Virus record (IMG/VR): IMGVR_UViG_3300020463_000041
Span: 1 to 42,464 of that record
DNA length: 42,464 nucleotides
DNA from: a virus
Direction: 5' to 3' (one strand)
Position 1 is the stretch's first letter. Every line of letters begins with the position of its first letter. Below are positions 25,868 through 32,341 of the stretch, one piece after another. The notes beneath the pieces were generated by a model. It was not told where the DNA came from and ran no database searches. It saw only the letters and a list, made by a program, of their open reading frames with translations. Position numbers and translations under genes: made by a program.

Positions 25868-27415
25868 ATGTCTAGAATTAGAGCTGACAGATACACCAAT
25901 AGATTAGGAACCGGTGCACCAACATTTTCAAACGGTGTTAATATTATCGGAAATGTTGGAGTAGGAACAACTGTCCCTACCTCTAATCTAACAGTCAAGG
26001 GTGATATGAATGTCACTGGCACAGTATCTGTTGGTGGTACCCTCACTTATGAGGATGTAACTAATATTGATTCCGTTGGTATTATAACTGCTCAATCTGG
26101 CATTCATATAGATGATAGTATTGTTCATCTAGGAGATACTAATACCAAGATAAGATTCCCTGCTGCTGATACTATCACAGTAGAAACTGTTGGAACAGAA
26201 AGACTTCGTATAACTTCTGCTGGTGATATGGGGTTGGGAGTTACCGATGCAACTATATTAGATGATTCTGGATTCAGAGAGTTAGTGATCGGTGGTGCCA
26301 CTGAGGGTGGTGCTATTCATTTACAAGATGCAGATGGAAATGTTAAATTTGGTGCATTTACATCAGATGCTTCTAATGCAGCGTTCATTAGAACAATAAC
26401 AAATCATCCAATTGTATTCAGAACAAATAATACAGAAAGACTTCGTATAACTACAAATGCCGAATCCGAAGTTGAATTATATTGTGGAGCAACTGATGGA
26501 AATTATGCAACAGTTAGAGGAAAATATAGTAGTTCAAATCAATATAATAGAAGTGAAATAAGATTTGGTGTTGAGGCTAATGCTACTGGAAGTGGATTCT
26601 TAGCACTTGCAACCGGAACTAATTCAGCAACAGAAAGACTTCGTATAGCATCTGATGGTAAAGTTGGTATAAATGAAACTTCTCCCTCTAGAGCAATAAG
26701 TATCAATGGTAGTATAAATCTTGCTTCTGGAAGCAGGATTGAGAGTTATTCATCTGGTGGTAACCTAATCATCCAAGGGGGAAGTACATATCCTGGTGGT
26801 CATATCAGGATGTATGGTGGTAGTGGTGATGATATGATCACCTTTAATACCAGTGGTGGGTCTGCTAGTTCAATAGAAAGAATGCGTATAACTTCTAGTG
26901 GTTTAGTTGGAGTTAATGATAGCACAACTGGTTGGGCAGAATCCTTCCAAGTAACATCTTCTACAGCTTATAATCAATATGGTATTGCTATTAAAATTCA
27001 AAGTAATAGTGGATACCTTTTGCGTTTTGGAAATGGAACTAATAATCCATGTGGAAGCGTTAGTAGTAGCGGTGGTAACTCTACTTCTTACAATACATCT
27101 TGGTCTGATAGTAGACGTAAGAAAAATATTGAAACTTGGAATGAAGAAGTATTACCACACTTCAAGTCTTTAGAACCTAAGAAATTTAATTTCATACATG
27201 AAGATGATGGAACAGTAAAGACAAAAGGTTATACGGCACAAGATAATGTTGATAAATTCCCTGAAGCATACCCATTACTTGATGATACCGATATTGATGA
27301 AAAGAGATATATGTTCAATCCATCTGGTATGGTTATCTATTTGATGAAGGCACTTCAAGAAGAAATTGCAAAACGCGAAGCAATTGAACAGCGCTTAACA
27401 GACGCAGGTCTCTGA
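25868..27415 (+). CDS. Tail-fibre-like protein with S74 intramolecular chaperone
   Basis: A 515-residue protein starting MSRIRADRYTNRLGTGAPTFSNG. The cassette is at about 48-130 (VGGTLTYEDV, DDSIVHLGDTNTKIRF, ERLRITSAGDMGLG); three more ERLRI or ERMRI units follow. The last 100 residues are a Peptidase_S74 chaperone: SDSRRKKNIETW at about 413, FKSLEPKKFNFIHEDD, KGYTAQDNV, then a helix ending ALQEEIAKREAIEQRL. In this family the domain trimerises the fibre and then cuts itself off at a Ser near SDxRxKxNI. It is the only S74 domain in the window and the last fibre gene of the array. Confidence 0.92.
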   Translation: MSRIRADRYTNRLGTGAPTFSNGVNIIGNVGVGTTVPTSNLTVKGDMNVTGTVSVGGTLTYEDVTNIDSVGIITAQSGIHIDDSIVHLGDTNTKIRFPAADTITVETVGTERLRITSAGDMGLGVTDATILDDSGFRELVIGGATEGGAIHLQDADGNVKFGAFTSDASNAAFIRTITNHPIVFRTNNTERLRITTNAESEVELYCGATDGNYATVRGKYSSSNQYNRSEIRFGVEANATGSGFLALATGTNSATERLRIASDGKVGINETSPSRAISINGSINLASGSRIESYSSGGNLIIQGGSTYPGGHIRMYGGSGDDMITFNTSGGSASSIERMRITSSGLVGVNDSTTGWAESFQVTSSTAYNQYGIAIKIQSNSGYLLRFGNGTNNPCGSVSSSGGNSTSYNTSWSDSRRKKNIETWNEEVLPHFKSLEPKKFNFIHEDDGTVKTKGYTAQDNVDKFPEAYPLLDDTDIDEKRYMFNPSGMVIYLMKALQEEIAKREAIEQRLTDAGL

Positions 27416-27440
27416 CCGGTTGACAAACTGACCACCATTC

Positions 27441-27465
27441 CCCCTGCAGGAGACTGTAGGGGTTT
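27441..27465 (+). terminator. Hairpin terminator closing the fibre array
   Basis: CCCCTGCA (27441-27448) pairs with TGTAGGGG (27455-27462) through one G-U, with a six-base loop, followed by TTTAT. It lies 25 bp after the last fibre stop, between the late array and the small-gene region. Confidence 0.7.
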
Positions 27466-27482
27466 ATAGTGTCTGGAGACAC
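27465..27482 (+). promoter_or_regulatory. TATAGT box followed by a perfect palindrome
   Basis: TATAGT (27465-27470) overlaps the inverted repeat GTGTCTGGAGACAC (27469-27482). No good -35 lies 16-18 bp upstream because the terminator stem occupies that place. It could be an operator-covered start for the small genes after it, or only part of the terminator region. Confidence 0.35.
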
Positions 27483-27491
27483 ACACAGGAG

Positions 27492-27593
27492 ATGACTCTT
27501 AAGGAAAAACTGGTGTTCATCGTATCATTCATGTTCATGATGCAATGGGGAACCAGAGTAGTTTATGCAGGCCTATCACATGCATTGTATTGA
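27492..27593 (+). CDS. Small predicted membrane protein (33 aa)
   Basis: ATG 27492 follows CAGGAG at good spacing. The 33 residues (MTLKEKLVFIVSFMFMMQWG then TRVVYAGLSHALY) form one hydrophobic helix after a charged start, so a single-pass membrane peptide is likely. It overlaps the start of the next gene by 29 bp. The function is unknown; tiny membrane proteins are common in cyanophages. Confidence 0.6.
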   Translation: MTLKEKLVFIVSFMFMMQWGTRVVYAGLSHALY

Positions 27594-27915
27594 CATCATC
27601 CCATATGACCGTATATCGACCAGTAGGCCACTCATAGAATGGTTTACGACTGAATACCTATCCAATTATGGTCTAGACATCACAGTGGTCTATATGGACC
27701 TCTCTGATGAGGGTGTAGATGGATGGTGTATGCGTGAGGATGACAATGAGTTTCTAATTCAAATTGATGAGAAACTTGAGGGTGCTGAACATACCAGAAC
27801 GGTATTACATGAATTGTACCATGTCTTTCAACATCTACACAATATCCCACGGTGTGAGATGTGTGCTCGTATGAGTGAACAATACAACCTTGACAGATTC
27901 AAAAAAACCCTGTAG
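27565..27915 (+). CDS. HExxH metallopeptidase-like protein (cytoplasmic)
   Basis: A 116-residue protein. TVLHELYHVFQH places H82-E83-x-x-H86 as a zinc-binding HExxH helix, followed by CEMC (C97, C100) and ARMSEQYN, where E105 could be the third ligand as in SprT/ImmA-like small peptidases. The N-terminal half (ITVVYMDLSDEGVDGWC, FLIQIDEKL) resembles the beta-sheet that precedes this helix. No signal peptide, so it probably acts inside the host. ATG 27580 is an alternative start. The substrate is unknown. Confidence 0.8.
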   Translation: MQAYHMHCIDIIPYDRISTSRPLIEWFTTEYLSNYGLDITVVYMDLSDEGVDGWCMREDDNEFLIQIDEKLEGAEHTRTVLHELYHVFQHLHNIPRCEMCARMSEQYNLDRFKKTL

Positions 27916-27962
27916 ACTAGGCTTGTCCGGTTTGAAGGGAACACTTTAAGTACTTAATTACC

Positions 27963-28157
27963 ATGAAGACCAAGTTTATTTGTGTACAACCTAGGTCTAA
28001 TAAAGCCAAGAACCGTTTTTACAACCTGATGCATGAACTTCACTCATGTAGGGTAGAACAAGAGACAGAGGACAAATTGTTCCTCACATCCATCACAGAT
28101 AAGTACAGTTTCTGGATGGATAAGACCAATGATGACAACTGGCTGGTAATCAAATGA
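27963..28157 (+). CDS. Conserved small protein, unknown function
   Basis: A 64-residue protein (MKTKFICVQPRSNKAKNRFYNLMHELHSCRVEQE in part, split by charged turns) with no membrane segment. The CRVEQETEDKLFLTSIT part resembles short proteins I associate with marine cyanophages. It overlaps the next gene by four bases (ATGA). Confidence 0.75.
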   Translation: MKTKFICVQPRSNKAKNRFYNLMHELHSCRVEQETEDKLFLTSITDKYSFWMDKTNDDNWLVIK

Positions 28158-28426
28158 TTGACTTACTAATTTCAACACAACTAGAGGCTCTTGGTAACCA
28201 CACTGTTGCTGAGTTTCTGGTAGGATATTTGTTCGGTGGTGCATTAATCATCGGAGCACCAGGTGTGTTCTTCTTCATTGCTTTTATGCCTGCATTGCAG
28301 AGAACCAAAGGAGCACAGATTGGTTACAAGGACCACAAGGACTATGGTGATTCATCTACCTATGAGAATGGTAAGATGGCTGACCAAAAACCTTACACTC
28401 ACTACATTAGAGCTGCAGTACAATGA
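28154..28426 (+). CDS. Predicted membrane protein
   Basis: A 90-residue protein. Residues about 18-48 (VAEFLVGYLFGGALI, APGVFFFIAFMPAL) form one long or two short membrane helices; the rest is a polar tail (GYKDHKDYGDSSTYENGK) probably on the cytoplasmic side. No family recognised. It is linked to both neighbours by ATGA overlaps, so it belongs to the same operon as the 27963 and 28423 genes. Confidence 0.78.
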   Translation: MIDLLISTQLEALGNHTVAEFLVGYLFGGALIIGAPGVFFFIAFMPALQRTKGAQIGYKDHKDYGDSSTYENGKMADQKPYTHYIRAAVQ

Positions 28427-28719
28427 ACTACGATCAAACTTGGGAGGTGATGAACAATGTGGAGGAAGCATTTAGCCAAATCACGACAATCGAATTCCTC
28501 ACTAATCAAATTCAGCGTGCTGTTAATGATGGCGACATTAACTCTGTCAATGACGCTACACATGCATTAATTGCATTTGTTCCTACCTATCAGAAGAACT
28601 TTGATGAGAAGTTCGCCACAGCATGGAAAGAGGTAGTCACACCACTTCACGATCCTATCACCAATTATAATGAAAACCTTAATTATCCTGAAATTTGTAA
28701 ATACTACAAAGATAGCTGA
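28423..28719 (+). CDS. Conserved small helical protein, unknown function
   Basis: A 98-residue, mostly helical acidic protein (QTWEVMNNVEEAFSQI, IQRAVNDGDINSVNDATHAL, KFATAWKEVVTPL). It has no membrane segment or catalytic motif. It overlaps the membrane-protein gene upstream by four bases, hinting at a shared role, but nothing shows which. Confidence 0.75.
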   Translation: MNYDQTWEVMNNVEEAFSQITTIEFLTNQIQRAVNDGDINSVNDATHALIAFVPTYQKNFDEKFATAWKEVVTPLHDPITNYNENLNYPEICKYYKDS

Positions 28720-28728
28720 GGTTTCCCT

Positions 28729-28914
28729 ATGACAATGAAGAAGGGTCAAGATCTATCCGAACAAGAAATTGATTCAATCAACATTGCTGTGGAGGACTAC
28801 AGTATCACGGCCATTCATCCTGACCGGATGGAAGCTTATGCAGATTACCTAGTGAGGAAATTAAATGAGCAAGAGGAGTCAAAATCTGATTATCGCACTT
28901 CAACAAGTGAGTAA
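28729..28914 (+). CDS. Conserved small protein, unknown function
   Basis: A 61-residue acidic protein (DLSEQEIDSINIAVEDYS, HPDRMEAYADYLVRKL). ATG 28735 is an equally likely start; neither has a strong ribosome-binding site. The 3' end overlaps the next gene by 50 bp in another frame. Confidence 0.7.
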   Translation: MTMKKGQDLSEQEIDSINIAVEDYSITAIHPDRMEAYADYLVRKLNEQEESKSDYRTSTSE

Positions 28915-29038
28915 TCTTGAAAAACTAATCGAGACATTTGAGTATCCCACATACATGACAAATCGTCTCAATAGTGTCAAACACGAACTGGAGAGACAGT
29001 TACATAACTGTCAACCTCCAGTTGACAAAGCTACATAA
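28865..29038 (+). CDS. Small protein (57 aa) overlapping its upstream neighbour
   Basis: A 57-residue basic protein (MSKRSQNLIIALQQVSNLEK, TNRLNSVKHELERQLHN), probably helical. It starts 50 bp inside the previous gene. Its 3' end encodes the inverted repeats and the -35 element of the promoter for 29074, so part of its sequence is under double constraint. No family recognised. Confidence 0.6.
   Translation: MSKRSQNLIIALQQVSNLEKLIETFEYPTYMTNRLNSVKHELERQLHNCQPPVDKAT
28995..29027 (+). promoter_or_regulatory. Two overlapping inverted repeats covering the -35 box
   Basis: GACAGTTA (28995-29002) pairs with TAACTGTC (29005-29012), and TGTCAAC (29009-29015) pairs with GTTGACA (29021-29027). They share TGTC, so the two hairpins exclude each other. 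The second contains the TTGACA -35 element. They could be operators or an attenuator-like switch. Confidence 0.5.
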
Positions 29039-29050
29039 TTGTTGTATATT
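29022..29050 (+). promoter_or_regulatory. Sigma70-type promoter TTGACA-N17-TATATT
   Basis: A perfect -35 TTGACA (29022-29027) and -10 TATATT (29045-29050) with the ideal 17-bp spacing. The start would be near 29057, 17 bp before ATG 29074. It is one of the two strongest host-type promoters in the window and is likely used early. Confidence 0.8.
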
Positions 29051-29073
29051 ATTACTGTAACTTCCGAGAATAG

Positions 29074-29304
29074 ATGAAGTATCTTTTCGTTGTAAATCAC
29101 TATGTTCCATTCCCACAATCAGAGTATGGTGGTCTATGGGTGGTGACAGCAGAAGATCAAGAAGAGTGTTTTGATCTGATTACAAAACATATGGATTATT
29201 ATCCTGAGTTTTACGGTAGACTTCGAGAGAACATTGACAATGCACCTAAATATGCATTGGCTGATGACTATCCTTCCGCAGTTTTGGAGAGTTTCCTAAC
29301 ATGA
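29074..29304 (+). CDS. Conserved cyanophage protein, unknown function
   Basis: A 76-residue acidic protein starting MKYLFVVNHYVPFPQSEYGG, then LWVVTAEDQEECFDL. I recognise this pattern (hydrophobic strand, VPFP, SEYGGLWV, ending DYPSAVL) from marine cyanophage genomes, where it is unassigned. It is first after a strong host-type promoter, so early expression is probable. It overlaps the next gene by ATGA. Confidence 0.82.
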   Translation: MKYLFVVNHYVPFPQSEYGGLWVVTAEDQEECFDLITKHMDYYPEFYGRLRENIDNAPKYALADDYPSAVLESFLT

Positions 29305-29504
29305 GTTGTAAAAAGGATCCAAACGACAAATACAGTGAATATGCTGTAGACTTTCATGCTAATGAACCCCATCAAGAAGATGAATGGGATTCAGAACATG
29401 ATGGTAAAATTTCGGATTGGCATGAACGTCACAAGGATAAACTCCTTGATGAATTTTGTGACACTCACCCCGGTGCTCCACAATGTAAGGTGTTTGATGA
29501 ATGA
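29301..29504 (+). CDS. Conserved small acidic protein
   Basis: A 67-residue, very acidic and His-rich protein (HANEPHQEDEWDSEHDG, FCDTHPGAPQCKVFDE). The C-terminal CDxHPGAPQCKVFDE block, with two cysteines, looks conserved in related phages as far as I recall. Metal binding through His, Asp and Cys is conceivable but unproven. ATGA overlaps on both sides place it within the 29074 operon. Confidence 0.78.
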   Translation: MSCKKDPNDKYSEYAVDFHANEPHQEDEWDSEHDGKISDWHERHKDKLLDEFCDTHPGAPQCKVFDE

Positions 29505-29692
29505 CTGACGCTGAAAAGAATGCCCTCGGTCTTATGATCGAAAGTGTCCACAAACCAGACAGTCGTCTCCGTGGTTGTGCTTACAATCAGGGATGTTATG
29601 ATGAATTGATGGAATGGCGTCAGAAGATGCTTGACCTGCTCTATAGTTATGAGAAGAATGGAATTCCCCCACAAGCCACCCAAAGGGTATGA
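29501..29692 (+). CDS. Conserved small protein, unknown function
   Basis: A 63-residue helical protein (DAEKNALGLMIESVHK, RGCAYNQGCYDELMEW, KMLDLLYSYEK). CAYNQGC has two cysteines spaced by five residues. The start overlaps the previous stop (ATGA) and the end overlaps the next gene by 35 bp. Confidence 0.75.
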   Translation: MTDAEKNALGLMIESVHKPDSRLRGCAYNQGCYDELMEWRQKMLDLLYSYEKNGIPPQATQRV

Positions 29693-29936
29693 ATACTGGA
29701 CTGATGACCACTCCAAAACCATCAAACGTATTTGGATTAGAAACATCAGTCGTGAATTTATCTATGGTGATAACAAACATCCTAGCTCAATCTGGGGTTT
29801 CTTCTGTCGTCGTAAGGGTGTGTTTTTGGCACCAGTAAATAGTAAGAAGCCTGGTAAAGTTGTAAAGGTACAGAACACTTCTCCTTACTCAGCCATGCCA
29901 CTTAAGCTAACACCATTAGAATTAGCATTTCAATGA
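29658..29936 (+). CDS. Conserved cyanophage protein, unknown function
   Basis: A 92-residue basic protein starting MEFPHKPPKGYEYWTDD. The PPKGY start, IWGFFCRRKGVFLAPVNSK and the end SPYSAMPLKLTPLELAF form a pattern I recognise across T4-like cyanophages. I chose ATG 29658 because the recognisable family sequence begins there; the frame is open further upstream. It overlaps both neighbours, the downstream one by four bases. Confidence 0.8.
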   Translation: MEFPHKPPKGYEYWTDDHSKTIKRIWIRNISREFIYGDNKHPSSIWGFFCRRKGVFLAPVNSKKPGKVVKVQNTSPYSAMPLKLTPLELAFQ

Positions 29937-30136
29937 ACGAACTTGATCCCTCCTCAATCACTCTTAGCTCACCAGCTAAAGCATTTGCGTATGAGAAGAT
30001 CTCACGCGAGATTGATGAGTGTGATGACATTGTAACCATGAAGGAAGCCTTACGTTGTTATGTCAAACTCTACTTCAAGCAACAAGAAACCATGTCCCTC
30101 ATTGGTATCCCCAACATCAGAGATGAAAACATTTGA
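29933..30136 (+). CDS. Small helical protein, possibly NblA-like
   Basis: A 67-residue protein. AKAFAYEKISREIDECDD, then VTMKEALRCYVKLYFKQQ, predicts two helices joined by a short acidic turn. The size and the layout (helix, turn, then LxxLYxxxxxx) resemble phage NblA, the adaptor that promotes phycobilisome breakdown. The resemblance is weak and based on pattern only; a generic helical-hairpin protein is the alternative. ATGA overlap upstream, 14-bp overlap downstream. Confidence 0.7.
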   Translation: MNELDPSSITLSSPAKAFAYEKISREIDECDDIVTMKEALRCYVKLYFKQQETMSLIGIPNIRDENI

Positions 30137-30428
30137 GCCACAAGTCAATGATTATGTAAGGTGGCCTACAGAATATCATACTATTGAAGGATGGGTATAT
30201 TTTGAGGATGAGGAATATATTACAATTGAAGTGGGTGTCAAACCCAAGAAACGTTGTAATTACGTGAGGAATATGTTACACTGTAAGGATCATATCCTTG
30301 TAGTCTGTTATTCCTTCCAATGGGATGAACTGCAGTACATTAAATCTAGAGAGACAAATCATGAAAATGCGAACACTTTTATTAGGACTATCTCTGCTGA
30401 TCGTCCCTCCAAGCATGGCAGAACCTAA
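30123..30428 (+). CDS. Conserved cyanophage beta-domain protein
   Basis: A 101-residue protein starting MKTFEPQVNDYVRWPTEYHT. The pattern DYVRW-EGWVYFEDEEYITIEV-KPK-C-Y-LHCKDHILVVCY is one I recognise as widespread in marine cyanophages; it suggests a small SH3-like barrel. Residues after about 78 run into the signal-peptide region of the next gene in a different frame and may be less constrained. ATG 30123 fits the family start. Confidence 0.8.
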   Translation: MKTFEPQVNDYVRWPTEYHTIEGWVYFEDEEYITIEVGVKPKKRCNYVRNMLHCKDHILVVCYSFQWDELQYIKSRETNHENANTFIRTISADRPSKHGRT

Positions 30429-31023
30429 TGTAGAGTATTTTACCAATGAAGCCATGGGGTGTATGATGCTCCAGGAATGTACTGAAGATATTCATGAAGT
30501 CATCTCTATGGCTGATATTTCCATGGAGTATGAGAATTGGGAAGACTTTACTAATGTGACTGCAGAGTTTCATAATATGTTAGTCTTGCTCAATCAAATG
30601 GGTGTGAAAGTATATCTGGCTGATCAAAAGTATTTCCCTGTGGGTCATCGTGGCGTATATCATACCGTCAGTAATAATTTCTATCTCAACAAAGCATTCA
30701 TGCATCGTCCTAACGTATTGATGACGGTGATGAGACATGAGGGTTGGCATGCAGCACAGGATTGTATGGCTGGGACCATTGATAATAGTATGATTGCCAT
30801 TATCTTACCTGAAGAGAGTGTCCCACCAGTGTGGCGTGATATGGTAGAAGCAACATATCCTCCCTCTGCAGTTCCATGGGAAGCTGAGGCTAAGTGGGCG
30901 GGATTGACTGAAGGAATGACAGTCAAAGCACTTAAGTCTTGCGCATATGGTACAATGTGGGAAGATTTTGAACCAACACCTTTGACCCGTGAGTGGTTGG
31001 AACTCAACGGATATATTAAATGA
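30361..31023 (+). CDS. Secreted HExxH metallopeptidase-like protein, copy 1
   Basis: A 220-residue protein with a classic signal peptide (MKMRTLLLGLSLLIVPPSMA, cut after A20). TVMRHEGWHAAQDC gives H126-E127-x-x-H130, a zinc-peptidase helix; PWEAEAKWAG about 45 residues later supplies E176 as a plausible third ligand, as in gluzincins. Several cysteines suit an oxidising periplasm. The 36256-36801 product shares the plan (HEAHHVIQDC, IEAYIVAY), so they are paralogues. A phage protein exported to the periplasm could act on the envelope or block superinfection; that is inference. ATG 30361 gives the best signal peptide. Confidence 0.82.
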   Translation: MKMRTLLLGLSLLIVPPSMAEPNVEYFTNEAMGCMMLQECTEDIHEVISMADISMEYENWEDFTNVTAEFHNMLVLLNQMGVKVYLADQKYFPVGHRGVYHTVSNNFYLNKAFMHRPNVLMTVMRHEGWHAAQDCMAGTIDNSMIAIILPEESVPPVWRDMVEATYPPSAVPWEAEAKWAGLTEGMTVKALKSCAYGTMWEDFEPTPLTREWLELNGYIK

Positions 31024-31154
31024 CACTGGCTGATACATTAGTATGGGCTTGTATTCCCTTTGTACTGATTACATTGTATTTCGGTACGAAGGGAGGATAT
31101 TATAATACTGACAAATATGACGGGGATGGAACAGCTCATAAGGTATTGAAATGA
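31020..31154 (+). CDS. Small conserved membrane protein (44 aa)
   Basis: Starts MTLADTLVWACIPFVLITLY, a single membrane helix, followed by FGTKGGYYNTDKYDGDGTAH. I recognise this ADTLxWxxIPFVLxTLYFGTKGGYYNT pattern as a tiny protein of marine cyanophages with unknown role. It overlaps both neighbours by ATGA. Confidence 0.78.
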   Translation: MTLADTLVWACIPFVLITLYFGTKGGYYNTDKYDGDGTAHKVLK

Positions 31155-31726
31155 AAGTCAAGACTTTATCATTAAAACATCAGATTTATAATATACACGA
31201 TATCTTCACAGTGGATGAGTTTGACTCAATCGGTGATGAGTTCAAATATAATAATTGGAATTTTAATAAGAAAGAAAATACCGAGTCATCAAATTATCCA
31301 TTAAGAGGTTGTCTACAGACAAAGAATTCTCATTATGATGGTATTGATATTATTGGATATAATAATGTACTTACTAATTGTGCCATCAATATTAAATACA
31401 AGATCCAACAATTAGTCTTTGACAAACCCCTTACACTCAGAAGGATTAACACTAACATTCAATTCTTTGGACAAGAATCATCTTTTCATATAGACAATGA
31501 ATCAGATAATCATTGGTCTTTTGTATGTTTTGTGTCTCCTAATTGGAATACATCATGGGGTGGAGAATTTGTAGTTAATGTAGAAGACGGTGAATATATT
31601 CACTCTCCATACATACCCAACAGAGGAGTATTATTTCCCTCTCACTTACCACATATGGGTTACAGTCCTAACCGATTGTGTAACATACCTAGACTATCGA
31701 TGGCATTTGTGTATGAAACCGATTGA
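31151..31726 (+). CDS. 2OG-Fe(II) oxygenase-like protein
   Basis: A 191-residue protein. H113-x-D115 (SFHIDNES), a GGEFVVN turn, H165 or H168 (FPSHLPHMG) and R181 (RLSMAFVYE) make up the metal- and 2-oxoglutarate-binding set of the prolyl-hydroxylase-like family, in the correct order on a jelly-roll. Such genes are frequent in T4-like cyanophages; proposed substrates include proteins and nucleobases, but none can be deduced here. ATGA overlap upstream; the next gene starts 14 bp before its end. Confidence 0.85.
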   Translation: MKVKTLSLKHQIYNIHDIFTVDEFDSIGDEFKYNNWNFNKKENTESSNYPLRGCLQTKNSHYDGIDIIGYNNVLTNCAINIKYKIQQLVFDKPLTLRRINTNIQFFGQESSFHIDNESDNHWSFVCFVSPNWNTSWGGEFVVNVEDGEYIHSPYIPNRGVLFPSHLPHMGYSPNRLCNIPRLSMAFVYETD

Positions 31727-32099
31727 ATATAACACACATGAAGCAAGATATCATGAAAGATATGGTGATTGGACAATCAATGGACAAACTTATCGGTTTA
31801 AGTTAAACAATTATAGACATTTATTTACACAGGATAGATTGAAAACGGTGTCATTTGATGACATTGCATTCAAAGGAAGACACTTTACAAACTTACGTGG
31901 TCCGATGTGCCTATGTTGTGATGGTTCAAGATATTACAACGCCAAAATTAAACAACCTGGTATTTTGGTTGAAAATATGGAAAATCCATATAATCTTAAG
32001 TATAGAATGATTGACGGAAAACATAGAATAGAGAAGATGATTAACTTAGGAATGACTCACTCCGAGTTTTATGTTCTTCAAATATCTGATTTGATGTGA
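31713..32099 (+). CDS. ParB-like (DGKHR) domain protein
   Basis: A 128-residue protein starting MKPIEYNTHEARYHERYGDW. YRMIDGKHRIEKMINLGM near residues 101-118 matches the DGxHRxxxA/L core of ParB-like/sulfiredoxin-fold domains, which in phages can act as nucleases or nucleotide-binding proteins. GPMCLCCDG (C-x-C-C) in the middle might bind metal. ATG 31713 overlaps the oxygenase gene by 14 bp, suggesting co-expression and perhaps a joint role. Confidence 0.75.
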   Translation: MKPIEYNTHEARYHERYGDWTINGQTYRFKLNNYRHLFTQDRLKTVSFDDIAFKGRHFTNLRGPMCLCCDGSRYYNAKIKQPGILVENMENPYNLKYRMIDGKHRIEKMINLGMTHSEFYVLQISDLM

Positions 32100-32308
32100 T
32101 GTGGAGAATATGGTGCTATGCCCTCGGAAAGAAAGAGGGTAGAGATAAGAAAGATGCGGATAAGATTGCATATGTGAGAACCATCATAATGCTACAGCTC
32201 ATTGTTACAAACGGTTTCATTATTGCAGGTAATATCAGACATTGGAACGATGGTCAGTGTGCCAACACCATATCTGGCCCCGAAATCTTGACAACCGACC
32301 ATAAATAA
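32099..32308 (+). CDS. Conserved small membrane protein
   Basis: A 69-residue protein starting MWRIWCYALGKKEG. The pattern WRIWCYALG-KEG-DK-ADK-AYVRT-then a membrane helix (IIMLQLIVTNGFIIAG)-IRHW is one I recognise from many T4-like cyanophages; the role is unknown. ATG 32099 overlaps the previous TGA by one base (TGATG); an in-frame GTG at 32096 is less likely. Confidence 0.83.
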   Translation: MWRIWCYALGKKEGRDKKDADKIAYVRTIIMLQLIVTNGFIIAGNIRHWNDGQCANTISGPEILTTDHK

Positions 32309-32316
32309 CCTATGAT
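32288..32316 (+). promoter_or_regulatory. Sigma70-type promoter TTGACA-N17-TATGAT, with TAAATA inside
   Basis: -35 TTGACA (32288-32293), 17-bp spacer, -10 TATGAT (32311-32316); the start would be near 32323, 19 bp before ATG 32342. The spacer also holds CATAAATA (32299-32306), a possible late promoter, so the next gene may be read both early and late. Confidence 0.78.
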
Positions 32317-32341
32317 CTTATGGTAGCAATCAGGAGCTCAC

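Noticed and set aside
27420-27425. TTGACA just after the last fibre stop as a -35 element
   Set aside because: No acceptable -10 lies 16-18 bp downstream; that position is occupied by the terminator stem.
27932-27960. TTGAAG-N17-TAATTA as a promoter for the 27963 gene
   Set aside because: The -10 would lie two bases before the ATG, so the start codon would not be in the transcript, and both hexamers are weak.
30325-30360. Upstream ATG adding 12 residues to the secreted peptidase at 30361
   Set aside because: The extension (MNCSTLNLERQI) would bury the signal peptide; starting at 30361 gives a normal one.
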